Shown piece after piece: positions 12,083-23,391 of a stretch of 64,000 nt of DNA. A model generated the notes under the pieces. It searched no databases, had not been told where the DNA came from, and saw only the letters and a list, made by a program, of their open reading frames with translations. Location of the stretch: positions 21,241,456-21,305,455 of the forward strand of contig CM049318.1 of the NCBI GenBank assembly GCA_026874595.1, read 5' to 3'. This stretch comes from Sipunculus nudus (taxonomy: Eukaryota; Annelida; Sipuncula; Golfingiida; Sipunculidae). Made by a program: the position numbers and the translations under genes. Every line of letters starts with the position of its first letter. Position 1 is the stretch's first letter.

Positions 12083-14045
12083 ACCTCAAACCCGAATTAT
12101 CAATTTTGTATAATATTCATATATTGTGCACATCTTGGACATCGTCAAAGCATATTATGTAAAAGGACAACAGGAGAAATGAGGCCTATAATATATATTG
12201 TTGCAAAAGTGCAGCTTTATTACACTGATACACCTATTCATCTCAATATATATAATGTATATTTTTTAAAATGAAGGAAAAATTGTGCATGTGATATTCA
12301 TGTATTTCTGACCTGCATTACAAACTTAAAATAAGCATTTGGTTGAACGGTAACCATGAAATTACTCGAATCGCTTGATATTTATCACTGGGTATTTTTT
12401 ATTCAATGGTCAAAGAAATAAAATGAATCGGATAAAAATTTAGGTATTGATGTCGAAAAATATTTAACCATAAATGCTTTTAATCTACTAAACTCAAATG
12501 CCATTGTTAGACACTGAGCACCATTTCAGACGCAATGATGTAATTTTAAGCTATGCGTTTGTGTATAGTATAGTACATCAAGCATATGAGGTCAATGGTC
12601 AAAGATGGGATTAGATAATGATATATGGCTATCATGCCCCGAACATAATATTTTAAAAGTTCATAGGGAATAACTTAACAAGCCTTTTTTAATTGTGTCT
12701 GTAGCATGATATGACATATGATATCTTTCTGTACATGCTCTAGCATCACGTCTTCTGATCGGACGTCCTTTTGGCGGTGTTGAATATATCCTCGTCGACA
12801 CTTACTACGTCGAGAACAGACCATTAAGATAGCCGAAAGCATTAAAAATTTTGCTGCTTCCATTTCCTCTATCACCAAGCCGTTTTGAAGGATGTTGGTG
12901 ACCGTAAGTGTCAGTTCCACGTGAACTGCCGGCCCTGTGGGTTTCGTCTTCTGTCCAAACTGTGCATAAAGGCCATAACCCCATGTGTGTTTACTCATGA
13001 ACTGTTATGTGCGTTTTTGTGTAGAACATTTCTGTCTTTCAAGGGTTGGTGTTAGTACCCATACATCTTTTAACATGCACAATTTTCTTAACAAAGTGTG
13101 ATTACAAGCTTAAGTACAGGCAGTACCTCAAAATCGACAGTTCCCTTCTTCCCTCCAACTGAAGAACACCCAATCCAGTAGAGAGTTCATATCCCTAGTG
13201 TCAAATGATTTTTTATATGAGATCAGACTTTTTAGAAATTTTGAAGCAAATTCATGTATAAGCGATCATGTGTGGGTTATATATTTTGACAATTTTAGCT
13301 GTGTGCCCGCTTTGGTTCATCAGTTACCATATAGCAATTATATACGAAGCTTTCCGACACGACATCACATGTGTTCAGAATATAAAAATTCAGCGACGTG
13401 ACAAAGCCCTCCAAGCTGGACCTTCCCGGGCCTTATCATGTTTGCAATAATAGAATCTGTTCAGAACACGGATAGCTGGGAACAATACACCCATTCAAAT
13501 GGGATCTACTCTGGCGTTATTAACGATATATAGACCGTCGGCATATATTGTAAAACCGAGAAGGCATTGAAAACTTACCTGAGCTTTGTCGCATTATCAA
13601 CACTTCCATTGTAAATTAAATTCAACTGTAACATATTTCGGCAGAATCGCAATGGTTATCACATGTTGGACTTCATTCTTTCCAAACAGACCACGGAATA
13701 TATTCCGCAACACGTTTGTCCAACGTTCGCTGGATAACATAATTAACACATATCCTATTCAAGTCCGGATAGGTTAACTGTTTTTTCATATAATATGACA
13801 TCGTTCTATAACTTGCTAAAGAGTCTGACATCACTCAGTTCGAGTTTAGAGACTCAAAGCGGTACATACTTAGTAATATGTAGATGAAATTACTTGATTT
13901 AAGCCGAGCGAGATGTGACTGTGGCATCTTTTAATGACTGCATTATCGGAACGTGGAACTTATTAGTTTCTAGGTGACTCTGCCAAAATACAAGAAGGTG
14001 TGCATATATAGCTGCCAGTTAAAAGAGATGCATTTAATTATTTTT
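12083..14045 (+). repeat. Duplicated non-coding segment, copy 2, with about 590 bp extra
   Basis: Matches 8866-10260 at both ends but carries about 590 bp (roughly 12490-13085) that copy 1 lacks. The extra piece includes a 107-codon minus-strand frame (12675-12998) with no confident family; I do not call it a gene. Confidence 0.8.
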
Positions 14046-14159
14046 GACGCCGAATAAGAATGCAAAGATTACAATCTAAGAAACGGCTGGAACTATAATA
14101 ACTAAATTATGACCAGTGGCGTCGCCTGCATTTACCTCTTCTTTACGGGGTCTTCTGGG

Positions 14160-14725
14160 GTCTGTTCATTATACCTGTACTATTAAAAAGGGCAGTTGCT
14201 AGCATCCCAATTTTTATGCAAAATCAGTCACATGTCAAATCTCATTGTTATTTAGTTTTTGTGGCACTACCTACATCGAATTACACTTTACGGGGAAAAT
14301 CTAGAAAACCTTTTAAAATCTGATTAAAAACAGGCAAATTATTTAATATTTCATAAAAATTATTTAAGAGAGGAGCTCTCTGAAATTTGTGTAAATGATT
14401 CCAGTTCCGAATCGCGGGAATTTGAACTTAGTCATTTTACCAATAAGTAAGCTTATATTGCAATCTCAGACAGGTCAGGAGCTAGTATCACCAAATGCTA
14501 TGCAAATGTTGTTTTCTTCCAATGTCTGTACATTAACCTGTACTATCTAAACACGGCAGTTGCTAGCATCCCCAATTTTTATGCGAAATCAGTAACATGT
14601 CAAATTTCATTGTCATAAAGTTTTTGTGGCGCCACCTGCATCGAATTACATTTTACGGGGAAAAGCTAGATAACCTTTTAAAATCTGCCGAAAACAGGCA
14701 AATTATCTAATATATCATTCTAACT
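14160..14725 (+). repeat. Direct repeat, about 363 bp period, two copies
   Basis: GGCAGTTGCTAGCATCCC, ATCGAATTACA followed by TTTACGGGGAAAA, and CCTTTTAAAATCTG occur first near 14190-14330 and again near 14553-14690. The second copy holds the GGCGCCACC core also seen in other arrays of this window. Confidence 0.85.
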
Positions 14726-15981
14726 CTTATTTCAGCTTCATTTCATCCGTATCTCACAATTCCCTGGTGTGATGTATGATTTTTGTGTTCATAAAAAAAT
14801 AAACAAAGATAAATGGAGGTTGGGCAAATTTAGATTTAAGACCATTTTTGTTTGTATCAGTTCAGACTTTGTTGAAACGAACTTAGATTGAACAAAAAAA
14901 TTGAGAATATTTTTTAAGGGATAGCAGTAGAGATCACCGCCAGCAATCAGTATGGTTTTGTCACATATAAACATTCATCATTAAGAATCGAATAAGACCA
15001 ATTGTAGCATAATATTATTTGCATAAATGAATGTATGACTAAACATTCGTCACAAGGCAGATTCTTAAACTAGTATAAACGGCAAAAATGCTCGAGTACT
15101 TTATTTTGGGACGCATATTTAGAAAAATGCTCATGCGTGACAGTGTCATCACTCGGATCCTTTTTCATGACCATCTGAAGAACAAAAATCAGTCATATTA
15201 TGCTTGTTATACTGCACTTCAGGGCTAGGTCAAATATCCTTGCCGTGATGCCGGACTATAAATCTGTTTCTCACGTCTTACATCCCGAGAGGTAACATTA
15301 CATTACGAGGAAATGAACACATATAAGTGTATACATATATATACATATAGAAAAGTGAGGTATAAAGTTATAGATTATATAGATAATTGGTCGTTTTCTT
15401 TCATAATCGATAGCATTTGTTCATAATCGACAGTAACAGATTATGTATGCACATCCACGAAGTCATATTGAAATATTCTTATTCTATCAGACATATTAAA
15501 AAAGGGACACGACACAGCGACAGCGTAAAAACTTAACCTTTTGCAATGAATAAGTGTGAACAACCCGGCCACTTCCATGATGTTAGACTGAATTTAATGT
15601 TTCAAATGTCTAGGTATAGTTCTATATAAATATATTACACGGTAATATAAAAGGTACATAAATTAATTGATTAATAATCGATCATCGATTGTTCTTTACT
15701 TTTCGATTATTGATTATGATTTTACAGCCGATTCCTACCACTAATATACATACATAACGTTGTCAGTGCTGGTTTGTGCTATATGTTAGTGTGAGTATTC
15801 TGGGACAAGCAAAAAGCCCGTAATTGACATCAATAATCCGGCATCAAAAGACATTTTTTTATTTTCGGCCAAATAAAAAAGCACAATACATCGTTTCTTC
15901 TATATTATGAGAGTAGATACATGTTTGTATACCTCTGTAGCCAATGTCTAGTTCATCAGAGTTCAGAATATCTTGGCTCTG
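14726..15981. other. Intergenic, 3' flank of the FMO-D pseudogene
   Basis: No gene recognised. The last stretch (about 15920-15981) matches, in reverse orientation, the 3' untranslated sequence of FMO-A just after 32195, so it belongs to the decayed FMO-D copy. Confidence 0.55.
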
Positions 15982-16793
15982 TTAGTTCAGTTGATTGGCA
16001 TCAAAGTCGATTTTTGATACACATTCCTTCGCTTTTTCGGCCAAATCACAGAGCTTAAGACCTTGTTCTTCCCCTCTAGTCGGTACTGGAATGAGGTATT
16101 TCCTCCAAAGAACAGTTCCCGCCACAGCCTGTTGTTCCTTATAAAGTATTTCCCTGCGGAAGAAGCATACGGCGTATTTATAACATGCATTAAAGCTCCA
16201 GAAAAAACATTTTCAGTAATATGTGCATTATCTCACGCTATTGGTGTATTTTGGCTAAATACAACATTCCCTAACAAAAGTATCCCAGAACATGGACTAA
16301 CTATCTCCAACTCACCTGTTTTGACCTTTTTTTATTTCTGTGTGAGAGTCAACACAGTTCAACACAAGTATGGCTGTTTGCCGTAACAAGACTGAGTAAA
16401 CAGAGATGGCATTTTGCGCATGCGCGAGAACTCGCAAACAATGAGAAAAACGTGAAAGAAGAAACACAGGAGCCACACCGGGTTAAGCTTGGATATTATG
16501 ATCTGTGAGGTTGTACGATACGGCCACCAGGTGGCGCGCAAATATGTTTATTTGTTGCGCCAATGGTCACCCATAGTGCAAGCATTATTCCATTCGCGTA
16601 TACGATTAAGCAAAGTATTTTGAATGAAATATTGACAAATACCATGACATTCTAAGGGGAAAACATGTTTCATGTGTACATAAAATGGATGGAATATGAA
16701 TAGGTTCATTTACCTTATGGATAAAGTCGGACACGAACAGAATGCTCCGCCAACACCGAGATTAAAGCGCGGTGAGAGAAAAGCAAATGAATA

Positions 16794-16974
16794 TACAGTA
16801 GAACCTCCGTATGACGGACACTGACGGGACCGAACGTTTAAATCTGCAATGAAGAGGTGCCCATAGTAGGGAGGTTTTAGATTTTGGAACCTACTTTCAA
16901 GCGCCTGCCGTGCGTGGCCGTAAATAGGAGGTGCCCCAAGTACAAAGGTGCCCGTAAGAACAGGTTTCACTGTA
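16794..16974. mobile_element. Short inverted-repeat element (MITE), pogo/Tigger-like ends
   Basis: Starts TACAGTAGAACCTCC and ends GTTTCACTGTA, which reverse-complements to TACAGTGAAAC. The TA at both ends is the expected target duplication. Length is 181 bp with no coding. The ends resemble the larger element at 42690-43854. Confidence 0.75.
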
Positions 16975-18479
16975 ATCCCATTACACTATCGCTCTTATTC
17001 AGTAAATGTATAAATACTAGATGTAACTTGATATCTGGATAATAAACAATGCAAGCCTTCGCAATGTAATTGCATTCATTTATTCGGCCCGTATTCCCAG
17101 GTACATTTGTGCATAAATGACTGTACATTTGTAAATATTCCTTGATGACGTTACTGAATCAAGATGATATGCCGGATCGACGCCAATTTCTTGTTTGATT
17201 GGCCCATTCCGATAATGCCCTCAAAATATTATGAGATTCAATTCATGATATATTAAAGCGTGAATAATGTTATAAACAAACACACACATATGAACTTGGA
17301 TGAACGCGTACCCTTCTTCACAATATGCTCATGGCTGCTGAATGGAATAAAATCACAGATGTCAACAACCTGTGTCTACTTTAAAAGTATCTTCGAAAGA
17401 AATTCAGCACATTCACTATTTTAAATTGGCCGTGACGATTCACAGCTAGGATGCGCCCATTTTCAACCTCCTCAACCGTTCATCAAGGGTAAATCCCAAT
17501 TTACAAAGCCTGGAATAGGCTTGCACAAATGTAAATGGAAAATTTGCAATTGTAATTCTGGCTTGTGCAGTACTAAATTTTGAAATTTCGCTCCCGTCAC
17601 AGAGTAATAAAAACACTCTTTTATGCCCATGAGAGAATGAATTTTACCGATTTTTTTTTGTCAAGGCTATTCTCCATATTCTTGGCCCAGGTTTGAGTTT
17701 GCTAACATTATGTTAAACATCTGAAATAATTATTTAATAATATACATTCATTTTATACAAATAAGCGAGATCGGCCGGTAGTGATTCATCCTTTAAAAAA
17801 AAAAAATCTGTCTAGGATGACCCTAAATTGTCTTTTGCTATTAAGCTGCTTTATATGTGAATTGTAAATTCTCTTTAAGAATATATCCTGCTGTAACTAA
17901 AACAGATTCGGTTTGCACCCCACAATTTCTCCAATTTCATCCAAGTACGGCACAGTCTACTTGCATTGTGTGTTGGGTGGTGTCTGGGTAATGCGCTGCC
18001 AAAGCAACCCTTTTATGTTTAATATCCTCATACATTACTTCCCTCCTTGGTAAGGTGATCTCGACCTGTAAACAGTGTCAGATATTTTGAAGAACACCGA
18101 GAAACGAAACTATCTTGTCTCTTCCAGTTATGTGTTGTTAAACAATCCAGGTACTGGCTTAAGAATTCAGACTATTTATAAATACGATGTTAGTCGACAG
18201 CAAAGCTAAACCTTACTCAGATGATACGAAATGTTGCCTGGCATATGCGTCATAAATATGATATAATACAGATTAAGATAATATATGATAAGCATGAAAG
18301 GCATTTCATTGAAAACTGTCTGTCATATAAACAAATCGACGAAATCGTCACAGCGTGGCAAAATGTCATAATAGTGATAGCGACTTTTGTTTAAACACAC
18401 TGCGCAGATTGGCACTGAAATGAATCTGCTGGCTTGGGAGTGTGGGCAAAGAAAAAACTTCTTCCCCCTATGCATTGGA

Positions 18480-18900
18480 GCTTCTACTTAATACACCAGT
18501 GGCGTAGGCATATAATTAGTGAAGAGGTTACAAGAGTCAGTGAAAATATGATAGATGACATTTTTTCAAGGCAAGCTACATGGGAGTGAATGCTTTTGGA
18601 TATGGACTTCATTAAATAAATAATATTTGGCAAACATAAACATGTTCAGTAAACAGATTTTTTTCTTGAGTTTCTTGAGTCCGTTATAATATGATAGTTG
18701 AAATTTTTTCAAGGCAAGCTACATGAGAGTGAATGCTTTTGGGTATGGACTTCATAGAGTAAATAATATTCGGCAAGCATATGCATGTTATGTAAACAGA
18801 ATTTTTTTTTCTTGAGTTGTGAAAAGTTTTGATATTGAGGTTTGACGGTTGAGACAAGTTGTCCTCGTCCGTCCCACAATCCTTAACTCGAACGGGTTCG
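18480..18900. repeat. Dispersed repeat in FMO-D intron, with internal 143 bp tandem duplication
   Basis: TTTTTTCAAGGCAAGCTACATG occurs at about 18561 and again 143 bp later; the two monomers cover about 18545-18828. Flanking words GGAGCTTCTACT and GGTTGAGACAAG also occur near 22360 and 22790, so related elements sit in two introns of FMO-D. Confidence 0.75.
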
Positions 18901-19217
18901 TTCTAAGCATAACCGTCTTTTACTTAAGGGTGGTATACCCAGAGAAACACTACCTTGAACACCAGGATGGCAAGCCGAGATTAGAGCTCTGACACAGGGA
19001 ATATGGAGCCAATAGGGTTGACACATCCGATCATAGTCAGTGTTGTTTGCTTCAGGTCAAGCAGGAACTTTAACTTGTACAGGTTCGTCTTATTGTCCTT
19101 TACATCAATGACTGATTTATCAATGAATGGAAATCCAAAGATATATCCAGTGCAGCAGATGATAGCATCAATGTTGTCCACAAACGTTCCGTCATCGAAC
19201 TCTACACCTGTCTTAGT

Positions 19218-19692
19218 CACAGGCGCTTGAATTGTCCATATGATACCTGTTCAATCACTGTCACTGCCTGTAGGCTGTAAACAGTACTACTATAAGGCTA
19301 TATTCTCTTATTACCGCTCACATTGCCGATATACTCATTCTCTATTAAAATATGAAACAAGACTTATCAATCAATATTTAATAATTAACAAAGCACTCCC
19401 CGTTTCCAAATTACAAGGGTTAATAACTCTTTTTCCCTTTAAACGCTTCCTTGATCTCCCTTCTTTCACATGATATACATGACAGTAACATTTATTATCA
19501 GTGATCTGTAAACAATGACTGCAATTTTGAAGGTAAATTTATGGACTATTTTATATGGAATTTTATTAGAAATTAAATTAAAACCATTTTACATCACCTA
19601 ATAAATGTTGTTCTGTAACAATGTTCAGGTAAACGGACATTAATTCCACACGATAATTGGAGATTGTTAGTGCATCAAGTCAAGCGCCTGTG
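19218..19692. mobile_element. hAT-like non-autonomous transposon inside FMO-D exon 3
   Basis: Terminal inverted repeats: the left end is CACAGGCGCTTGA and the right end is TCAAGCGCCTGTG, 13 of 13 complementary. Both flanks are GTCTTAGT (19210-19217 and 19693-19700), an exact 8 bp target duplication typical of hAT elements. Length is 475 bp with no transposase. Removing the element and one GTCTTAGT restores a continuous FMO reading frame across the site. Confidence 0.92.
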
Positions 19693-22329
19693 GTCTTAGT
19701 CAGCTGTTTTACATCGGGCTTCACGATCACCGCACCACGAATAATCAGCCAAGGAAGTACGTCACTGAACGCCAGCTGAGCTCCGAAGACGCTGTGGTTT
19801 GGCTGTAGGGCATAGACGTTATGGTCTCAACGATGATTCAATACTTTTGAAGCGTCAGAGAGCAGTTTCTTCGGAAACCACTGAAACATGGTATTTCCCT
19901 GACGGGTGAGCAGTGGCATGTCGAAAGGAAGGCCACCTGGTGCCAGTCTTGCGAACAACCAAGTGTCCCTGCGGGTGCTCAAGTAAACCTGAAAGTATGC
20001 GTCATATGGGTAAATTGCTTGACGAAAATATCTTATTTATAGCACCCCTTTTATAATGTGTTGTATTTTCCGGTGTGTTGACTGCAGGTAATATGCATTT
20101 TTTTGTAATCGGTTGAACGAAAGTACGAACAAGAGAGCATGGAAAAAGTGCGGATAAGGATTGAATTTAATTCGATCTTCCCATTTGATCTACAAATTAA
20201 AATTTTTCTCTTCCTCCGCGCATGGCCAATCATTACGCAAAACTTCACCGAAATCAAGCGAGAAATTTCGATGATATGATTCACATACACATACACGCAG
20301 TTATCCAGACCTCCAAAGACTTTGCTTTTACACCACACTTCCGAGGTCTAGCAGTTCCGCTAAGGTGAGAAAGAAGAAATACTAGTGTGAAAAACAGTAA
20401 AGAACGCTTGCATCATCGTACATTTTTTAAAAAGAAAAACAGTAATTAGATAACAGAACGACGCATTGAGGAAGCGCCTTAGTTGCGAGGACGTTCATTA
20501 GCATATTGCACTTTTATGTCATGCCCTCCTGTCGAAGCGAGGACCTACTAATTAGCATATGAAGCCGATTGGAAACAATAAAATATATTCATCTATAACT
20601 TGATATGTTTTCATTATTTAATATATTTTTTTCTTACTTTTTCCCAGAATACTGACGGTATATAGGCATCTTATTTCTGTGGCATACAGATTGATATGGT
20701 AGTTTTGACAAAAATTATTTGTTTGATGAAGTGCGCCATTGAAATTCAAGAAATTATTTCTTTCAAATTGAAAAGTTGGTCAAGGTATGCGCGTTTAACA
20801 TATTTAAACATGCACCCTGTATGGGGTGTTTCAAATTTTAAGATGAGTTTAAAGAAGGTCAAGATATTGTTTAAGATCACACCCCTCTTGAGAGTACGGG
20901 TTATATTAAAAATTGTTTGAGCATATGGCCCTAATCATTTATCATTTATACCTGTTTGGCTACGCTCGCCGCATCCCCGGTCACATCCATAGCAGGATCA
21001 CCGACCACAACCACTCTCTCATCCCTAAAGTCAGACCAACGTCGTACATCATGGCTATTGATGATGACGTAATCAAATAGACTCTGGCCCTTAAACGTCA
21101 CTTCCTTTTGCTTATCGTGATGTCCCGAGCAGACCAAGACAAAGTCAAATGTTTCCACGCTGTCTTCCATGCTGATATGGTTTTTGTAACTGATCGTCCA
21201 TCGCCCGGTGGTGATGAAGTCATCGGTCTTGCGGACCATCAGAACCTCAGGTCTGAATCTAAAACAGGACACAGTATCCTACCGGCTGTACATAATAATA
21301 ATATCTGGACGCTCTGGCGTAAGAGTCTGTCGAGATGCCAGAGTGCATTGTTTAGGTTTGACGATAACTGCATTGTAAACGCTCGATAGACACCGTTAGA
21401 CACCGGGTCTGGGTGACAATAGGATACAGAAATAATCTGATAGAAAATGAATGCTACCGCCTTGTCACGTCATCCCAAACCGAAATGGAACTTTGCAGAT
21501 GTACATACTTAGATTAAGATTTATATAAGAGAGCAAAAAAAAAAAAACAACAAAAAATGGAGTTTATGGATGCATGCATAAGTTTCTGTCATTTTGTAAC
21601 TTCTAAAATAAGCCAGACCAATCGTTGGATATGCTTGTGGACATTCTAATTACACTAGCAAATGAGAAAAACATTCTTAACAGTAACTTGGCATATTGAA
21701 TGAATATAATGAATGCAAGAATGGTTCACATTGGTTATTACACGATAGCCAACTGGTACGTGACACATTCTATTGTGATAATACATCACTCATCATTGGT
21801 AGCCTAATGACAAGATTGTCGGCTGTTTATTTGAATTCAATGCAGTAGGGTGGGTGGCCGTTGTAATGCATTTACCCGTATATTAAAATATCCCCTAGCC
21901 TAACATCATAATATTTAAAGACCACTCATGATCACAAAGTACAACGGCAACCAGTGATGAGTCCTGATCCGAGATCACATTTGGAATTATACTTAGACGC
22001 TTGGATAAGGTCTCAAGAAACTCAAAATACTTTTCTGGTGCCTGAACATTTGCTAATCTCCTGTGAAAGAATGATAAGAAATCTTGATATTCCATTTAAC
22101 ACATGGTTACCCAGCTGATCATAAAATACATGTAGTACTTCACATGTATGACCTTGCCCCCGTTAAGCCATTAAAAATGCTAACTGTGACGTACTAAAGG
22201 TCTAAGATTATAAAGGTCTCGACTTTGCCTTTGATTATTCGTCATGAGTTTGTGTCGTCTTGGACGATGATGCGCAGAATCAGAATCATACTCTCTAGAG
22301 GATGTCTTTGACATTTAGGGATTGAAGGT

Positions 22330-22960
22330 GAAGGAATATCCCCCCCCCCACAATGCACTGGAGCTTCTACTGGTGTATATTTAGTAAAAAGGCTAGTGTA
22401 TTTCATGAAAATATGTTAGATAAGAATTGTCTTAAGGCAGATTACAGAAGCGGATTTGGGGGGGGGGGGGGAGTTCCAGACCCCCTTTTTTATCCGAAGC
22501 AACCTTTTTCAAGGGATTCAGACAAAATATTTTTGCCTGGACCCCCCCCCCCCCCTCCTCCCCCCTTCCGGACCTAGGGACCTTTTTTTTAAGGTTTTTC
22601 ATAAGTCCTCGTGGGTTTGACCCCCGTTTTTCTAAATCCTTGATCCGCCCCTGACATTACATTAACATGGATGTTTTCGTGGTAAGGACTTCCTGTTATA
22701 AGTAATATTTAATAATCATGCGTATGCGCAATGTAAAGGGAAGGTGTTTTCTTGAACAAGGGCCTTTTTTTATTTTGGAGTTTGAAAGTTGAGACAAGTA
22801 TTGCCGGTCGTCCCACAATTCCAAAGTGGAAGAGGTTCTTTTTGAATAGAAATGACCTTTGGAGGAACGATGGTTTGCGACCTCCTGATTTCAGGTGTGG
22901 TTTTGTTTCACCTAGAATAGTCTCCAATACATAATTGCTTGGCATCTAGGCAAAGCTGCG
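22330..22960. repeat. Dispersed repeat in FMO-D intron 1
   Basis: Shares GGAGCTTCTACT at its left and GTTGAGACAAGT followed by GTCCCACAAT at its right with the 18480-18900 repeat. A poly-G/poly-C-bearing element (22445-22653) is nested in it. Confidence 0.65.
22445..22653. mobile_element. Small hAT-like element with poly-G and poly-C tracts
   Basis: Ends CAGAAGCGGATTTGG and CTTGATCCGCCCCTG are near-complementary (CAGGGGCGGATC-type ends). The body holds a long G run near the left end and a long C run in the middle. The flanks are too diverged to prove an 8 bp duplication. Confidence 0.55.
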
Positions 22961-23391
22961 TTCCTTCAAAACATTCATTAAGAAATTATTCATTTACAGG
23001 TGAAGGTGCATATTATGTGTAAAATTACACTTGCAAATGCATAAGAATCGAGGCAATGCTGATGTTTTGTCCATTACCTGATAAACTGTTTTAATCCAAA
23101 AGCCTCGTAGTAGCTGTTGAAATACTCCATTATTTTCGTGTTGTGGCATTAGTTGGGAAAGTCTTTTGGCATGGGGCAGTCGCTGTAGCAAGACATTTCT
23201 TTGCTTGAAATCATCACTGTCGTCTGCATGACGCAGACCTGTCCCTTGCGAACCTCCTCCGTAAAGTTCCATAAACCCCCTTTAGTGTCCGTTCTCTCAA
23301 AGCATACAGGCTGCAGACCTTCATCAAGACAGCACTTGATGGCTGGAAGAGCACTGGCTCCAGCACCGATGATAGCTACACGTCTTGCCAT

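Larger units (their letters stand above)
15982..23391 (-). pseudogene. FMO-D, decayed flavin-containing monooxygenase
   Basis: Minus-strand relative of the plus-strand FMO genes. Exon 1 is 23391-23078 (314 bp, same length and donor as FMO-A), exon 2 is 21258-20952, exon 3 is 19988-18954, and exon 5 is about 16153-15982. Exon 4 was not found between 18954 and 16153. Lesions: TAA at codon 81 in exon 1; FAD motif GAGASG changed to GAGASA; a 6 bp in-frame loss that turns GVGDSA of the NADPH site into GDPA; a TGA and a TAA in exon 3; a 475 bp transposon in exon 3 with its 8 bp target duplication; and a deletion of roughly 170 bp in exon 5 removing the coding for the C-terminal anchor. Without the insertion exon 3 would be 552 bp, as in FMO-A. 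Exon borders are otherwise preserved, so this is a duplicated gene that decayed in place, not a retrocopy. It is more diverged than A, B and C and lies head-to-head with FMO-A. Confidence 0.92.

Noticed and set aside
12675-12998. 107-codon minus-strand frame with a faint resemblance to a ligand-gated channel extracellular segment
   Set aside because: The likeness covers only about 20 residues with no Cys-loop or membrane segments, and it lies within repeat DNA.
21895-22095. 66-codon minus-strand frame in FMO-D intron 1
   Set aside because: No family recognised, no splice support, and no counterpart in intron 1 of the other FMO copies.
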